From Mantamonas sphyraenae (taxonomy: Eukaryota > CRuMs > Mantamonadidae), in assembly GCA_026936335.1 (NCBI GenBank), contig JAPMXV010000045.1:186001-250000 (forward strand): DNA of 64,000 bases. The letters run 5' to 3'. Numbering within the stretch: position 1 is the stretch's first letter; every line of letters begins with the position of its first letter. Shown one piece after another: positions 41,898 through 53,400 of the stretch. The translations under genes were made by a program, and so were the position numbers. The notes under the pieces were generated by a model. That model had not been told where the DNA came from, made no database searches, and saw only the letters and a list, made by a program, of their open reading frames with translations.

Positions 41898-44800
41898 ATG
41901 TCCAAACGGAAGGTAGAGTCACTCCTTGCGAGTGGTGGGCAGGCGACAGGAGAGAGGAGAGAGAGAGGAGATGGATGACGAGGCGAGGAGACAACGGGGA
42001 ATGCGGACCAGGTACTGACATGGGATTGGGCATCGGGGCTGACTGTGTGTGTGTGTGTGTGTGCTGCGACGGGACGGGGATAGGTGGACATCGAGGACGG
42101 GGAAGCAGCCATACAAGCAAGCGCCACGGGAAGCAACGACCACAAGCGCAGCCGGCTGAACGAACTCAAGCGAGTGAACCAGGACAAAGAGAGCACAGGG
42201 AGTCGACGAGGAGGTCTGAAACACGTGCGCGTTCGAGGACAGAGCAGCAAAGCAGGCAAGTCGCGAAAGATCCCGGCCACACAGGACCCGATCGATATCG
42301 ACGCAGACGAGGTTTTCGCAGACACAGACGAAAGCCCGAGCAAAAACACACACGAAAGCAAGGCAAGCACAGCAGCCATGCGCAGACAAGCATCAGGAGG
42401 GATTCGAGGACGGAACGGAGGCGCGGCAAAGAACAATGCGCCCGTGCGCAAGCTGGTGATCAAACCGTTGAAAAGTGAGTGGTGGGTGCGGAGGGGGGGA
42501 TGTACAGGCACGCTGCAATAAGGGTTTGCAACAGCCACGGGGCGTTGGAGGGAAGGGGCCGGGGTTCCGGCGCGGAGGCGGAATCCGCAGCAGCGAGCAG
42601 GTTCCTGATTCCCTCCGAGAGACGCTTTCGGGGCGCGTGGAGACTGACACAGGGGGCGGAACACAGAGACACCCGGGTTGCCGCAAGACTACGAGGAAAA
42701 GACGTGGGATGTGCTGGAAGAAGCGGTGCGGGCTATCCAGGAGAGCAGGCCCGTGAGCACGAGTTTGGAGCAGCTTTATCAGTCGGTGGAAACGCTGTGT
42801 GATCACAAACTGGCGGCAAACCTGTACAAACGGCTGAGCGGCGAATGCTCGGAGCGGAGCAAGGTGCTGGCCGAATCGCTGTTGCACGAACAAACCGTGG
42901 ATACGAAAGAGTATCTGAAGCAGGTGGAGAAGACGTGGAGCAAGTTCTGCGACGAGATGTTGTTGATCCGCAGCATCTTTCTGGTGCTGGACAGGCGATA
43001 TGTGCTGCAGACGTCCAATGTGCGTTCCATCTGGGATTTGGGCATGCATGTCTTCAAAGAGCACATCATGGAACACCCTGAGGTGCTGTCGCGCACCATC
43101 GAAGGCTTGCTTGTGATCATTGCCGAGGAACGACACGGCGATGCTGAAGACACCACGGTGCTGCGCAACCTCATCCGCATGCTCAGCCAGCTGCAGATGT
43201 ATGCCAGTGCATTTGAGCCTGCGTTTTTGGAGTCGAGCCGTGCATTCTATGCGGACGAGAGCAAGCAGCTGGTGGCCAGCGTGGACGTGCCTACATACCT
43301 GCAGCACGTCGAGATGCGCCTCCAGGAGGAGTATGACCGTCTGATGGCCTATCTGGACATGAGTGAGTTGTTTCGGTCACGGGAGTGTTGGGAGAAAGGA
43401 CGGGGGAGAAAAGTATGCTAACGCACTCCACTATCCGGTCACTCTGGCAAACACGCACACACACACACACACACAGGCACACGGAAACCGCTGATTGCAG
43501 TTGTGGAGTCCCAGCTGTTGGAGAGTACGCAGGAGTGGATTCTGGAAGCCGGGTTTGATCAGATGATGGTGGAGAAGCGCATGGCAGACCTGAAGCGCAT
43601 GTACACGCTGTTGATGAGGGTAGATGGCAAGGCAGAAATCAAGGCGGCGCTGGTGAAGTATGTCAAGGCAGCCGGGGCATCGATTGTGAACGACCCGGAG
43701 AAGGACAACGTGATGGTGGAAGATCTGCTCGCGTTCAAGGACACGCTGGACGAGATCCACCGTGAGTCGCTGCGCAACGACGACGAGCTGCACCGTGGCA
43801 TCCGCGATGCATTCAAGCAGTTTATCAACGCGCGGGAGAACAGGCCGGCCGAGCTGATTGCCAAGTTTATCGACGCACGCATGAAGGCAGGGCACAGAGG
43901 CATCACAGACGAGGAGATGGACAGGTTGATGGACCGTCTGATCGAGCTGTTCCGCTTCATCGACACCAAGGACGTGTTTGAGGCCTTCTACAAGAAGGAT
44001 CTTGCCAAGCGGCTGTTGTTGAGCAAGAGTGCATCGCACGACGCCGAGAGGCAGATGCTGAGCAAACTGAAGAACGAGTGCGGCAGCTCGTTCACACGCA
44101 AGCTGGAAGGCATGTTTGCAGATCTGGAGCTGTCGCGAGACATCATGCGCAAGTACGAGCAGCACGTGGAGAAGCAAGGAGGCGGCAACAGCGACATCGA
44201 CAACGGGCAAGACGGCATGGAGGTGGACGAGAGCAGTAGCCAGGAGGAGCGTGCGAGCAGCAACGCCCTGGCAAAGCAGAGCAGTCTGGTGCGCAACGAG
44301 AGTCTGAAGGGAGGTGTGGTTGCGTTGGGCATGGAGTTGAACGTGTTTGTGCTCACCAACGTGTTCTGGCCGACGTACCACCCGTTGGAATTGAACCTGC
44401 CTGCAGAGATTGCCCTGGCGCAGGAGCAATTCAAGGAGTACTACGTGGGCCAATACAACGGCGCACGCAAGCTGGAGTGGCAAAACTCGCTGGGTCACTG
44501 TGTGCTGAAGGCCAAGTTCAACAGCGGACGCAAGGAGTTGGTGGTGTCGACGGTGCAGGCTGTGGTGTTGCTACAATTCAACGAGCGGGACAGCATGACG
44601 TTTGCCGAGCTGCGAGAGGCAGTGGGCACGAGCGACGCCGACGAGTTGGTGCGCACTGTGCAATCGCTTGCGCTGGGCAAGAAGGACAACCGGGTGCTGA
44701 AGAAGACGCCCAAGAGCAAAGAGGTGGCGGACGACGATGTGATCCACTTCAACGCAGGCTTCAAGGCCAAGCTGTACCGAATCAAGGTCAACCAGATCCA

Positions 44801-45062
44801 GATGAAGGAGACGGCGAAAGAGCAGGAAGAGACAAACGAGCAGGTGTTTGCCGACCGCCTTTACCAGGTGGACGCGGCGCTGGTGCGCATCATGAAGACA
44901 CGCAAGAAGCTGCAGCACCAGCTCCTCGTGGCCGAGTTGTACAAGCTGTGCAAGTTCCCCATGAAGAGCTCAGACATCAAGAAGCGCATCGAGTCGTTGA
45001 TCGACCGTGACTACATGGAGCGCGACGAGACGGACTCGAGCTCGTACGTGTACCTGGCTTAA
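41898..45062 (+). CDS. CUL4: Cullin-4 (CUL4) ubiquitin-ligase scaffold with acidic insertion
   Basis: Scaffold of CRL4 ligases, which use DDB1/DCAF receptors in DNA repair and replication control. Exons 41898-41912, 42084-42474, 42667-43362 and 43477-45062; 895 residues. Junctions recreate family motifs: LVIKPLK then LPQDYEEKTW, and STRKPLIAVVESQLLE. The C-terminus RIESLIDRDYMERDE is CUL4-specific; the neddylation lysine lies in VRIMKTRKK near residue 840. DVFEAFYKKDLAKRLL is the cullin signature. Residues 6-130 are a basic/acidic disordered extension. About 50 residues rich in Asp, Glu and Ser (about 598-648) are inserted before NVFWPTYHPLELNLP, absent in human CUL4. The 5-codon first exon (MSKRK, NLS-like) is inferred: it is the only nearby ATG giving correct phase with a CTGAC-containing intron. 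Confidence 0.94.
43456..43476. repeat. (CA)n at the 3' splice site of CUL4 intron 3
   Basis: A pure CA run ends directly in the acceptor CAG, replacing the usual polypyrimidine tract. Comparable CA runs precede acceptors in other introns of the window. Confidence 0.85.
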
Positions 45063-45136
45063 AGCAACACGGAGCATCGGGAAGGGAGACAGACGTGGAA
45101 AGCGGAAAGGGAATGCATTTCAGAGATCAAATGTTG

Positions 45137-46243
45137 TCAAACGTTGCCCGAGGTGACGTCCTGGGCCTCTTTCTCGTTGTCGGCAGCTGCATCGAGCTCT
45201 TTGTCGATGGCCTTTTTGGAAATGCGAATGATGACGACGACGGCGACAATGGTGGCAGCGAGTCCGCACCAGAAGAGCGCAATCTGGGCAGGGCTCTCTG
45301 TCCTGGAGCCCGCGGCGGCGACCTCGGCAAGTGAGTGGAGGGCGGCGCCGATGTAGACGTACAAAAACGTGCCTGGGATCATGCCAACCCAGGAGCCGAG
45401 GGCGTAATGCCAGAACTTGACCTCAGTGAGGGAAAGGGCGTAGTTGAGGGCGTTGAAGGGAAGCACGGGCGACAGACGCAAAAGGAAGATGATCTTGAGA
45501 CCCTGGAGCGAGACCGCGCGATTGACCACCCCAAAGGTGGGATAGGACTCGACGAGGTTCTCCACCCAGCTGGTGAAGAGGTAGCGGCCAACAAGGAAGG
45601 CAAGGCAGGCGCCGACTGTGGAGCCAATGGACACGGTGACAAAGCCCCATCCGACGCCAAAGGCAAACCCTGCGCCGAGGGTGAGCAGGGAACCACTGTG
45701 GGATGGGTGTGCACACACAAGGTGGGGACAGAGTCAGCGACGAGCGAGCGGAGGTGTGCATGTCTGCGATTCGGACAAGGACGAGCGGAAAACGTACGGA
45801 ATAAAGAGCACTGTGGCAATGACATACTGTGTGCAAAGGTGCAGGGCAAGGAAGGGGCGAATGCAAAACCGTGTGAGCAGGAGTGGTCAGGTAGAGGATG
45901 TCAGGGTGGCCGGGACAGGGGGCCGATTGGATCCACGCCAGAAAACGTGGTGGTGAGAACCTACAACGCCAGCGAGGATGAGGGCACCGGCCAGGCCGAG
46001 GCTACGCATCCAGGAGAGGCCTTCGATGAGAGCGGCTGTGACTTGTTGCTTGAATTCGACAAAGAGAACGACGATGGCGGTGAGGAGGAGAACAATGATG
46101 GCGATGGTGGCAATGGACTTGGGTGTCAAGCACTTGCGCCAGAAGCGTGCAGAACGACCTTCGCAGCACAGAAAGGGCTGCTGAAGCGCAAGTTCCTCGT
46201 CGTCGTCGGTAACAGGTTTGTATGCGGTTTTCGAGGAGGACAT
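45137..46243 (-). CDS. TVP38/TMEM64-family (VTT/DedA-like) membrane protein
   Basis: Polytopic membrane protein of the SNARE-associated/VTT superfamily (TVP38, TMEM64, TMEM41), whose relatives act as lipid scramblases of ER/Golgi membranes. Exons 45965-46243, 45798-45826 and 45137-45695 give 288 residues. Exon 2 is a 29 bp microexon encoding YVIATVLFI; with it the family block reads V-L-F-I-P-G-S-L-L-T-L-G-A-G-F-A-F-G. First transmembrane helix at about 44-66; the VTT core at about 90-225 has GRYLFTSWV, LLRLSPVLPFNALNYALS and the GMIPGTFLYVYIG motif. A C-terminal helix precedes an acidic-basic cytosolic tail. Intron 2 contains CTGAC and ends CCACAG. The microexon is easily missed by gene predictors. 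Confidence 0.9.
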
Positions 46244-46276
46244 GTTCAGGCTGCGCTGGGCCAGACAACGCAGAGG
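46244..46276. promoter_or_regulatory. 33-bp divergent promoter between TVP38 and AIR-like genes
   Basis: The shortest head-to-head spacing in the window: 33 bp between ATGs. Either the 5' untranslated regions overlap or transcription of each gene starts within the other's coding sequence. Next in-frame ATGs for the zinc-knuckle gene lie in the acidic region, so its true start could be further in. Confidence 0.3.
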
Positions 46277-47404
46277 ATGGAAACCGAGGAGGCAGCTGTG
46301 CAGGTGGCGAAGGAGGAGGAGGAAGGAGAGCAGAAGGTGATGGAGGAAGAGGAGGAAGACAGCGACGAGGACCAGGATGCCATGGAACGCCTGTATGCAG
46401 AACTGTACTACGGGGACGCGGAAAAGGTGCTTGCCGCAGACGAGGATCTGCATCTGGAGGATCTCGGGGATGAGGACGACGACGAGGGCGATGAGGAGGA
46501 CGCATCGGAAGACGATGCATCGCTGTCACCAAACGAAAACGAGGGCGACGAGCTGGGAGGGAGCAACGTAGGTTGAGGAAAGCGGGGGGTGAGTGGGAGT
46601 GGCGGTGCATTGGCGCGGAAAGACGTCGGCTGACAGCGGGGGCGAGGCTGACACAAATGGGGATTGCACGAATTGGAACAGCGGTACTTCCAAACGCCCG
46701 AAGCGACGGGACCCAAGTGTTTCAAGTGCAACGAGCGGGGCCACATTGCACGAGAGTGCCCGAACGAAGGGGTGTTCTCGCCTTGCCATCTGTGCGGGAA
46801 AACGGACCATGCGTCGCGAGACTGCCCCGCACGTGTGTGCAATCGGTGCCAGCAGCCGGGCCACTTGGCACGAGAGTGCAACGCGTGGCACTCGTCGCGC
46901 AAGTGCTTCACATGCGGACAGGCGGGCCACAGCGCGCGCGACTGCACGTCTGCCGACCACACACAGGAGGTGGGTGCAGGCAGCAAGGCACAGCAGAAGT
47001 ATATTATTGGCTACGACGAACGCAAGGAGTTTTCGCTGTTTGAACACCCGGAATACGACTCACGGAGGCGGAAGGACGACACGGACGTGTGGTGTGCACA
47101 GTGTGCTGGCCAGGGCCACTTTGCATGGGAATGCAGAGCATCCAGCAGCGGCGGCAGCAGCAACGGCTATGGAGGAGGCTATGGAGGACGCAATTCGTAT
47201 GCACAGGTTGCCTCGAGTCGGCAGGGAGTCGGGTATCGCTCCCGTCGGCGCGGAGGCGCAGGCGGCGGAGGCCATCACAGACGCCGCTCGTCTGGAGGCG
47301 GAAGCGGCGGCGGTGGCGGTGGCGGTGGCTATCAGGGACAACGAACACACGGAAGAAGCCAAGGAGGAGGTGGCAGACGTGTGCAACGTCGCAATGCATG
47401 GTAA
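46277..47404 (+). CDS. AIR1/ZCCHC7-like zinc-knuckle protein (probable TRAMP subunit)
   Basis: RNA-binding CCHC protein resembling Air1/Air2 and ZCCHC7, which link the poly(A) polymerase and Mtr4 of TRAMP to nuclear exosome substrates. Exons 46277-46567 and 46682-47404 (114 bp intron with CTGAC) give 337 residues. Exon 1 is almost entirely acidic (runs of EEEEE and DEDDDEGDEEDASEDD). Exon 2 holds five CX2CX4HX4C knuckles: CFKCNERGHIAREC, CHLCGKTDHASRDC, CNRCQQPGHLAREC, CFTCGQAGHSARDC, and after a spacer CAQCAGQGHFAWEC. The tail is Gly/Ser/Arg-rich (RGG-like). Four clustered knuckles plus a separate fifth is the Air/ZCCHC7 pattern; CNBP-like proteins are the alternative. The acceptor after GGAACAG is inferred from phase. 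Confidence 0.82.
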
Positions 47405-47453
47405 CCGTGCGCCCAAAGGCCCACGCTTTCCTTGACCCCAAAAACAACGCCCG

Positions 47454-50400
47454 ATGGTGGCCATTTGCCATGGCACCGTGCGTGCCATTCTTGTATTTTT
47501 AACGCTGCTTGTCTGTAGGTGGACGCACGCGGTGATCTTGCACACAGGGTGGATGCTCCCATTCCCGGTGCAAGGAGTGCGCGGAATGCCAAAGCGAGGA
47601 CCTCGCACATAATTGAGCATTGACACCGGCGCAACAAAAACGGCCCACAACGCACAGTGACAGCTGCCCAGGCACACGCAGCACAGAGTGCACTCATTTT
47701 GCACAACGAGGCACGCTTCCAACATGGACAGATCTTTGGTCTGACCAGCAGCAGTGAGTTGCGGGCGAAGTAGACTTCAGGCGCGGCAAGAGAGCCTGAG
47801 GGCGGAGCCCGTCCCTTGCTCTCCTGCCGCTTTCTTGCGTGCGACACTCGTCGTCCAAACCTCTGTGTCCAATGACTGTATATGCACCATTGGTTGCGAA
47901 TGGGGTGCTTTTGATGGCCTTTTCGTCCCTACAAGACGAGGGGTTTGGCCCTAAAAGATTGCCAGGCTGCAAAGAGCGGAGTTGGCCGCGCGGTTGAATG
48001 GTTCCCGCGCAGCTCCTTAGCACGACTCTGACACACACATGCATCACAACACTCTGTATACACCCGCATTCCTCTGTTGACAGCACAAACGTACGAGACG
48101 CGTGACTATCTGTTCAGCTACACGATGTGGCTCAAGGTGGAGGATGCGGATAGCCGCGGCGTCATTTTCGACCGCTATTATTGGTCGCAGCTCAACAGTG
48201 AGCCGTACAAACCGGAAAACCCCAACAATCTTAATGCTGCCAACATGCAGACTCGTATTCGCATGACGGCCACGATGGCCGAAGGCACTGCAACAGTCAC
48301 CTGGCGTCTGCAAGCAGCCGTGGACCAGATTACCTGCACCGTGCCGACGTTTGGCTCGACCCAATGGCACCACTATGTGTTTCAACGTCACCGTGCCACT
48401 GGGTTACGCATCATCCGCGACGGGGTGGTTGTTTGCGACGCTCGACACTTGATCGAGCAGGTTACTGCAAATCCCGATGGCCTCAACTACCTGTTCTACT
48501 TTGGTCTGAACTTCCGAGCGGGCAGGACAGGTGACGTCATTGCAATTGGTGCGCCGTACGCAGATTCGGCCCCCAACGGCGTGGATCCCGGTGTGGCAGC
48601 CACGTCCAAGTGGGCAGCACGAGCTCTTCTCGACGATTTCACGTACTGGAACATCCCTCTCACCGTGAAGCAGGTGAACCAGTTTTTCTTTCTGCAAGGA
48701 CAGGCCTCGACGCCGCCTGCGTGGCATCCAAATCTCATCGCCTACTTTCCGATGGACTCCTTCGTGGGCGCATCCAAAATCACCACTGACCAAAAGGGAG
48801 GCCCCAGCATTCAACAAAAGGAGGCCAACAACTTTGGAACCGCCTTCGGAGTCACAGCCGACGTGGAAGCAGCAGGGCGATCCATGCTCGACACAAACGC
48901 CTTGGGGCTGAGTGGCCTTACCACAGGCAACAATCATCTGCAGCTCGCACAAGCGCAGAACCTGGGGTGTCAACTGCCTTCCAATCTCACCTTTCCCTTT
49001 ACGCTTGAGTTGATGATGAAACCAACACTTGCTTCAGGCGACCAGCTCGCTGCAACTGTGCAGCTCGCACCGAATTTGGCCAACCCCACAGCGTACCAAA
49101 CATGGAACACGACAGTGATGCACAACAACCCACTCAACACGCGCCTGTTCACGTACAAGGGAGACAATCTGGAGGTGCATGTGACCCTCAATCAGACACG
49201 AGTGGTCTACACGTCGCTGGTCCCGCCATTGCCGGCAGAATACTTCGACAGCGGTCCCATGGGTGAGAACATCCTGGACCTGCAGGTGTATGTGCTCAAC
49301 AAGCATACGGGCGCAAACTACGTGGTGTCGTCGTACCGAGAGAATATCGGCCTGACCGGTGTATGGAAGATGGTGTCGATTGTGGCGGGTGCAAACCTCG
49401 ACGCTGGGGCTCAGGTGTACATCGATGGCGATATAATTGAGTCGCAGTTGGCTGTCAATGTGACCGGATGGGGGTTGCCCACGGGTTTCCCGTCTGGCTA
49501 CAGCACTGTGTTTGGCAGCTACCAGTTGACGCGCACGGACAATCACTATATCGGTGCCATCGACGAGTTCCGTATCTGGAACAAGGCGTTGAGTTTGACG
49601 GAGCTCCACTCGACCATGAACGTGAAGATTGCGGGCGTCAGCCCATCGCTCTTTGCCCACCTCAACATGGACAACCTGGCAAGTGGCACCTATCTGTTTG
49701 ACACAGACAGCAGTGCCAACTACACATGCCAATTGGGTGTGGGAGGCTTCGGCAAACCGAGTCTGGTCACGACCAATTCGCTGTCAAGTCCGCTCTTTGG
49801 ATCTCGCACACCCAACAACCTCGTGGCCAGTGTGAGCAGCCTCAACGCACCCTGTGGCCCATCCTACTTCACTGTTACGTTTTCGAGCACCCAGCTGACA
49901 GACGGATCCGTTCGCATTGCGTTCGCACCGCGAGGCCAGTGTCCACTCAACGCGGTCCGCACGGGCGAAGCAACCTATCTGGGCAACACAACCATGCTGG
50001 TAAACATTGCAGGCTCCATTTTCGATGCACAGCTGTGTATGTCGATCGACGGAGCCAGCACGTGGCAGAACATGGAGCCGTTCCGCCTCAGCATCCCGGG
50101 CCTGAGTGCAGCCAACTCGACCACATCGCGCACCCTGCCCTCGTCAATCGTGGCTGGCACTACCTTGCGTGAGTATGTGTTTGTGCACGACTTGTCGGGC
50201 AATCTGTCGCCAGGATGCGGCAACAGCGAGAACGTAACCTGCACCATCAGCAATGCGCTGGACTACCAGCATGTCGTCATTGGCACACGTGTCAACTTGA
50301 CTACGTACGAATGCGCCTTTGTGCCCACACGCAGTGGTGCGCAAAAGGTACGCGCTTTCCTCAACACCGGGCTTGTCGGCAACATCGTCACGGATGTGAC

Positions 50401-53400
50401 TGTGTTGCCTGCGCCCCTCCATCTGCCCTCTTGCACCATCTCTGGCCTGCGTGACTATGCAAAGCACAACCAGGTGTTGCTGGACATTGTGGCACGCGAC
50501 CGCTTCGGAAACTTGCGTCCGAAGGGGGACGATGCCGCAGAGATGGTGGCACATGTGGGCGCTCTAATCACGGGTCCCTATGCCTTCAACGCCTCTGTTG
50601 TGTTCCCTGGCGGTAGTTCCGACTATGGTGTGTCCATGAACTTCAGCATGGCTGGAGCGTTTCAGCTTCGTGTCGTCAACATCAGTGATCCGACGGTGCA
50701 GCTTCAAAACGGCGCTGTGTACAACGTTACCGTCCTAGGTGCTGCTAACATGACCCATATTGCCCCACCGCTGGGTTTGGTCAGTGGCGGCACACGGGTC
50801 ACGGTGTATGGCAACAACTTTGTCAACAACCCAAGCGCGCTCACGCTTGCTTTCACGCTGGAAAGCAGGCGATGCAGCAGTGTTGAGTATCTCAGCAGGA
50901 CTGCGTTTGTGTGTGTGACTCCTGCCATGGGCAGTGCGGGGTCGTTCAGTGTTTCCGTAACCAACAACGGATTCATCAACGTGGCGGCAGGAAACGGAAC
51001 CGTGACATTCACCTCTTACAACACAGAGGGTCTGACAACATTCACGCCTGTTTCTGGCGCGACGTACGGCGGTGTCACGGTGACTCTGACTGGTACAGGA
51101 TTTCTGGGAGTCCCCGAGGCCAAATGTCGCTTCGGAACGCGCCTAGCAACCACCACGACGGTGGTCTCGTCCACGCGTGTACTGTGCGTCTCTCCAGAGC
51201 AAGATGTTGGCCTTTACAACATCCAGTTTGCCAACAACGGCCAGCAGTATGCCACGGCGACTGATCGACAGTACACGGTTGTGGAGCCCTTCAGCCAACA
51301 ATGTCGCACAAGCGGGGAACTCGAGGCCGGTGTTCAGGAGCGCCTTCGTCTTAATCTGCCCTATTTGCCGAATTTGGCAGTGCTGCAACCGCAGAACGGG
51401 ACTGGGACGACCACAGGAACGACAACTGCGAACAACGTGACACAACTGTTTGACGCAGACCGATGCTGCCTCAAGACGGCCACGAACGAGGGATTCAAGT
51501 GTGGCGTGCAATTCAACGCCACTGCGGGTGATGTTGTTGCGCAGATCAACCTTCCTGCCAAGGCCTGGGTCAACGAGATTGTCACTGCCTGGTACGACCC
51601 GTGCACCAACCAGCCCGTGGAGTACTTTCTTGAACAGGAAACCAACGGCACGTGGAGCAATGTGGTCACACGTATCACCAAGTTCACCAACAGCGCCAGC
51701 AATGTGACGGCTGCCACGTGCTCCGCCATTCCATCCGACTCGGGTAGCGTCTCCCTTTGCTTCGACTGGCTTGCTACAGAGGTGTACAGCGACAAATTCC
51801 GCGTGCGCTTCAACAGCTCGCAGCTCACAGACAGTGCAGGCTGGTTGTTTGAGTTTGAGGTCCACGGCATCCTGGAAACCAAATCGTTTGGCTTGGCCAC
51901 TGACGTTGTTCAGCAGAATTCGAGTCTGGTCAGCGACGACCGCGTAGCTGTGCCGCCTGTGGATGTTCTGGGCACCAACTACAAGAATCTCAGCATCTAC
52001 AACGACGCGGTGGACATCAGCAGCATCGCAGTTCGTGTATACACATCCGCAGGTGTGGATGTGACCGCAACGAATCTTACAGGCATTTCCAGCACATCAG
52101 AACGCAGCTCCGGCCAATTTCGATTCAACACTCTGCGATTGCTATACCCCTTGGCCGACACGTACACATTTGTGTACACATCCAACAACAATCTGACAAC
52201 GTCGTTTGCCTTCAATGTGACGTCTGGCGTGGCGACACGACTTGTGTGCACACCAATGCTGCTGAACATCTCCAGCGATCACACAGTAGCCCTGTCCACC
52301 CTCAACGTGACAGTGAGCGACGCAGCTGGCAATCTGTTGCTGGGAGCGCTGACGGTGAACAACGCCACCGTGAACCGCACGATCTCTCTGAACACCACTC
52401 ACCTGCTGCAAGCCAGCAACTGGGGCTCTGGTGTGGTGGCAGGTACCTTCAACAAGACCACAGAGCTTGGATTCGCCGAGTTTACAGACCTTGTGCTCAC
52501 TCGGCCGAAATCGGACGGAATCACGCGTGTGCTGCGCTTTGAAACGTCGGGGCTGACGCCAATCGACGTTCCTGTGTACGTAGGCGTGGGAGAACCCCGA
52601 TCACTGCATGCCAGTATTCAGGGCACAACGTACAACAGCGAGGTTGCTCTTTTGTTGAACCCGGTGTTGGTGGAACTGCGCGACGCATCTGGCTCGCTGG
52701 TGGTCAAGCCAGGGTTCCGCGTCAACGCAACTGCGTCCGCGGGATACACACTGAGTGGCAACGACAGCAGCGTGGCCCAGGGCAACGATGTCTTTGTCCA
52801 TTTCGACGGCAACCTTGTGCTGGTGAAGCCCAAGGTTGGCTTGGTGACCATCACCTTCACAGCTGCAGGCGCTACATCGTCCAATGTGACAGTAAGCATT
52901 TCCACGGGTGTTGTGGCGCAGCTGGTCGTGTCCATGGCCCAACGCACATACGCCAGTGTCGATATTGTGCAATTGGACACAGCTGTGGTCACGGTGCTGG
53001 ATCCCTCGGACAATGTTATTCCCAACATTGCATCCGATGTGGTGGTGAACAGCACGACGGTGGTCATGAACAACGTGCACGCAACAGTTGTTGGTGGAAA
53101 CGCCACTCTGTCGCAACTCACTGTGCTGGCGCCCACAGCGGCAGAGCACGTGCTCACGTTCCACCTGTTCCACCTGCGCACCAACGTCAGCATCAATGTG
53201 ACCGTGGGTCCACCGCGCACCTTTTTCGTGGTTCACCCATCCAACTTCCAGTTGACGGCCAACACGGCGCAAACCACATTGCTGGCCAACATCACGCTTC
53301 GCATGCGCGATGCTGGCCGCAATTTGTTGTCCGTGGGGGCGTCCAATACGACTGTGCAGACAGGCAATGTCACCCTGCTTCAAGGCAGCACGGTGCGAAG

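Noticed and set aside
47694-48086. 130-codon minus-strand frame in the first intron of the giant surface gene
   Set aside because: No domain, Arg/Cys-rich composition, and it covers the inferred acceptor of the plus-strand gene.
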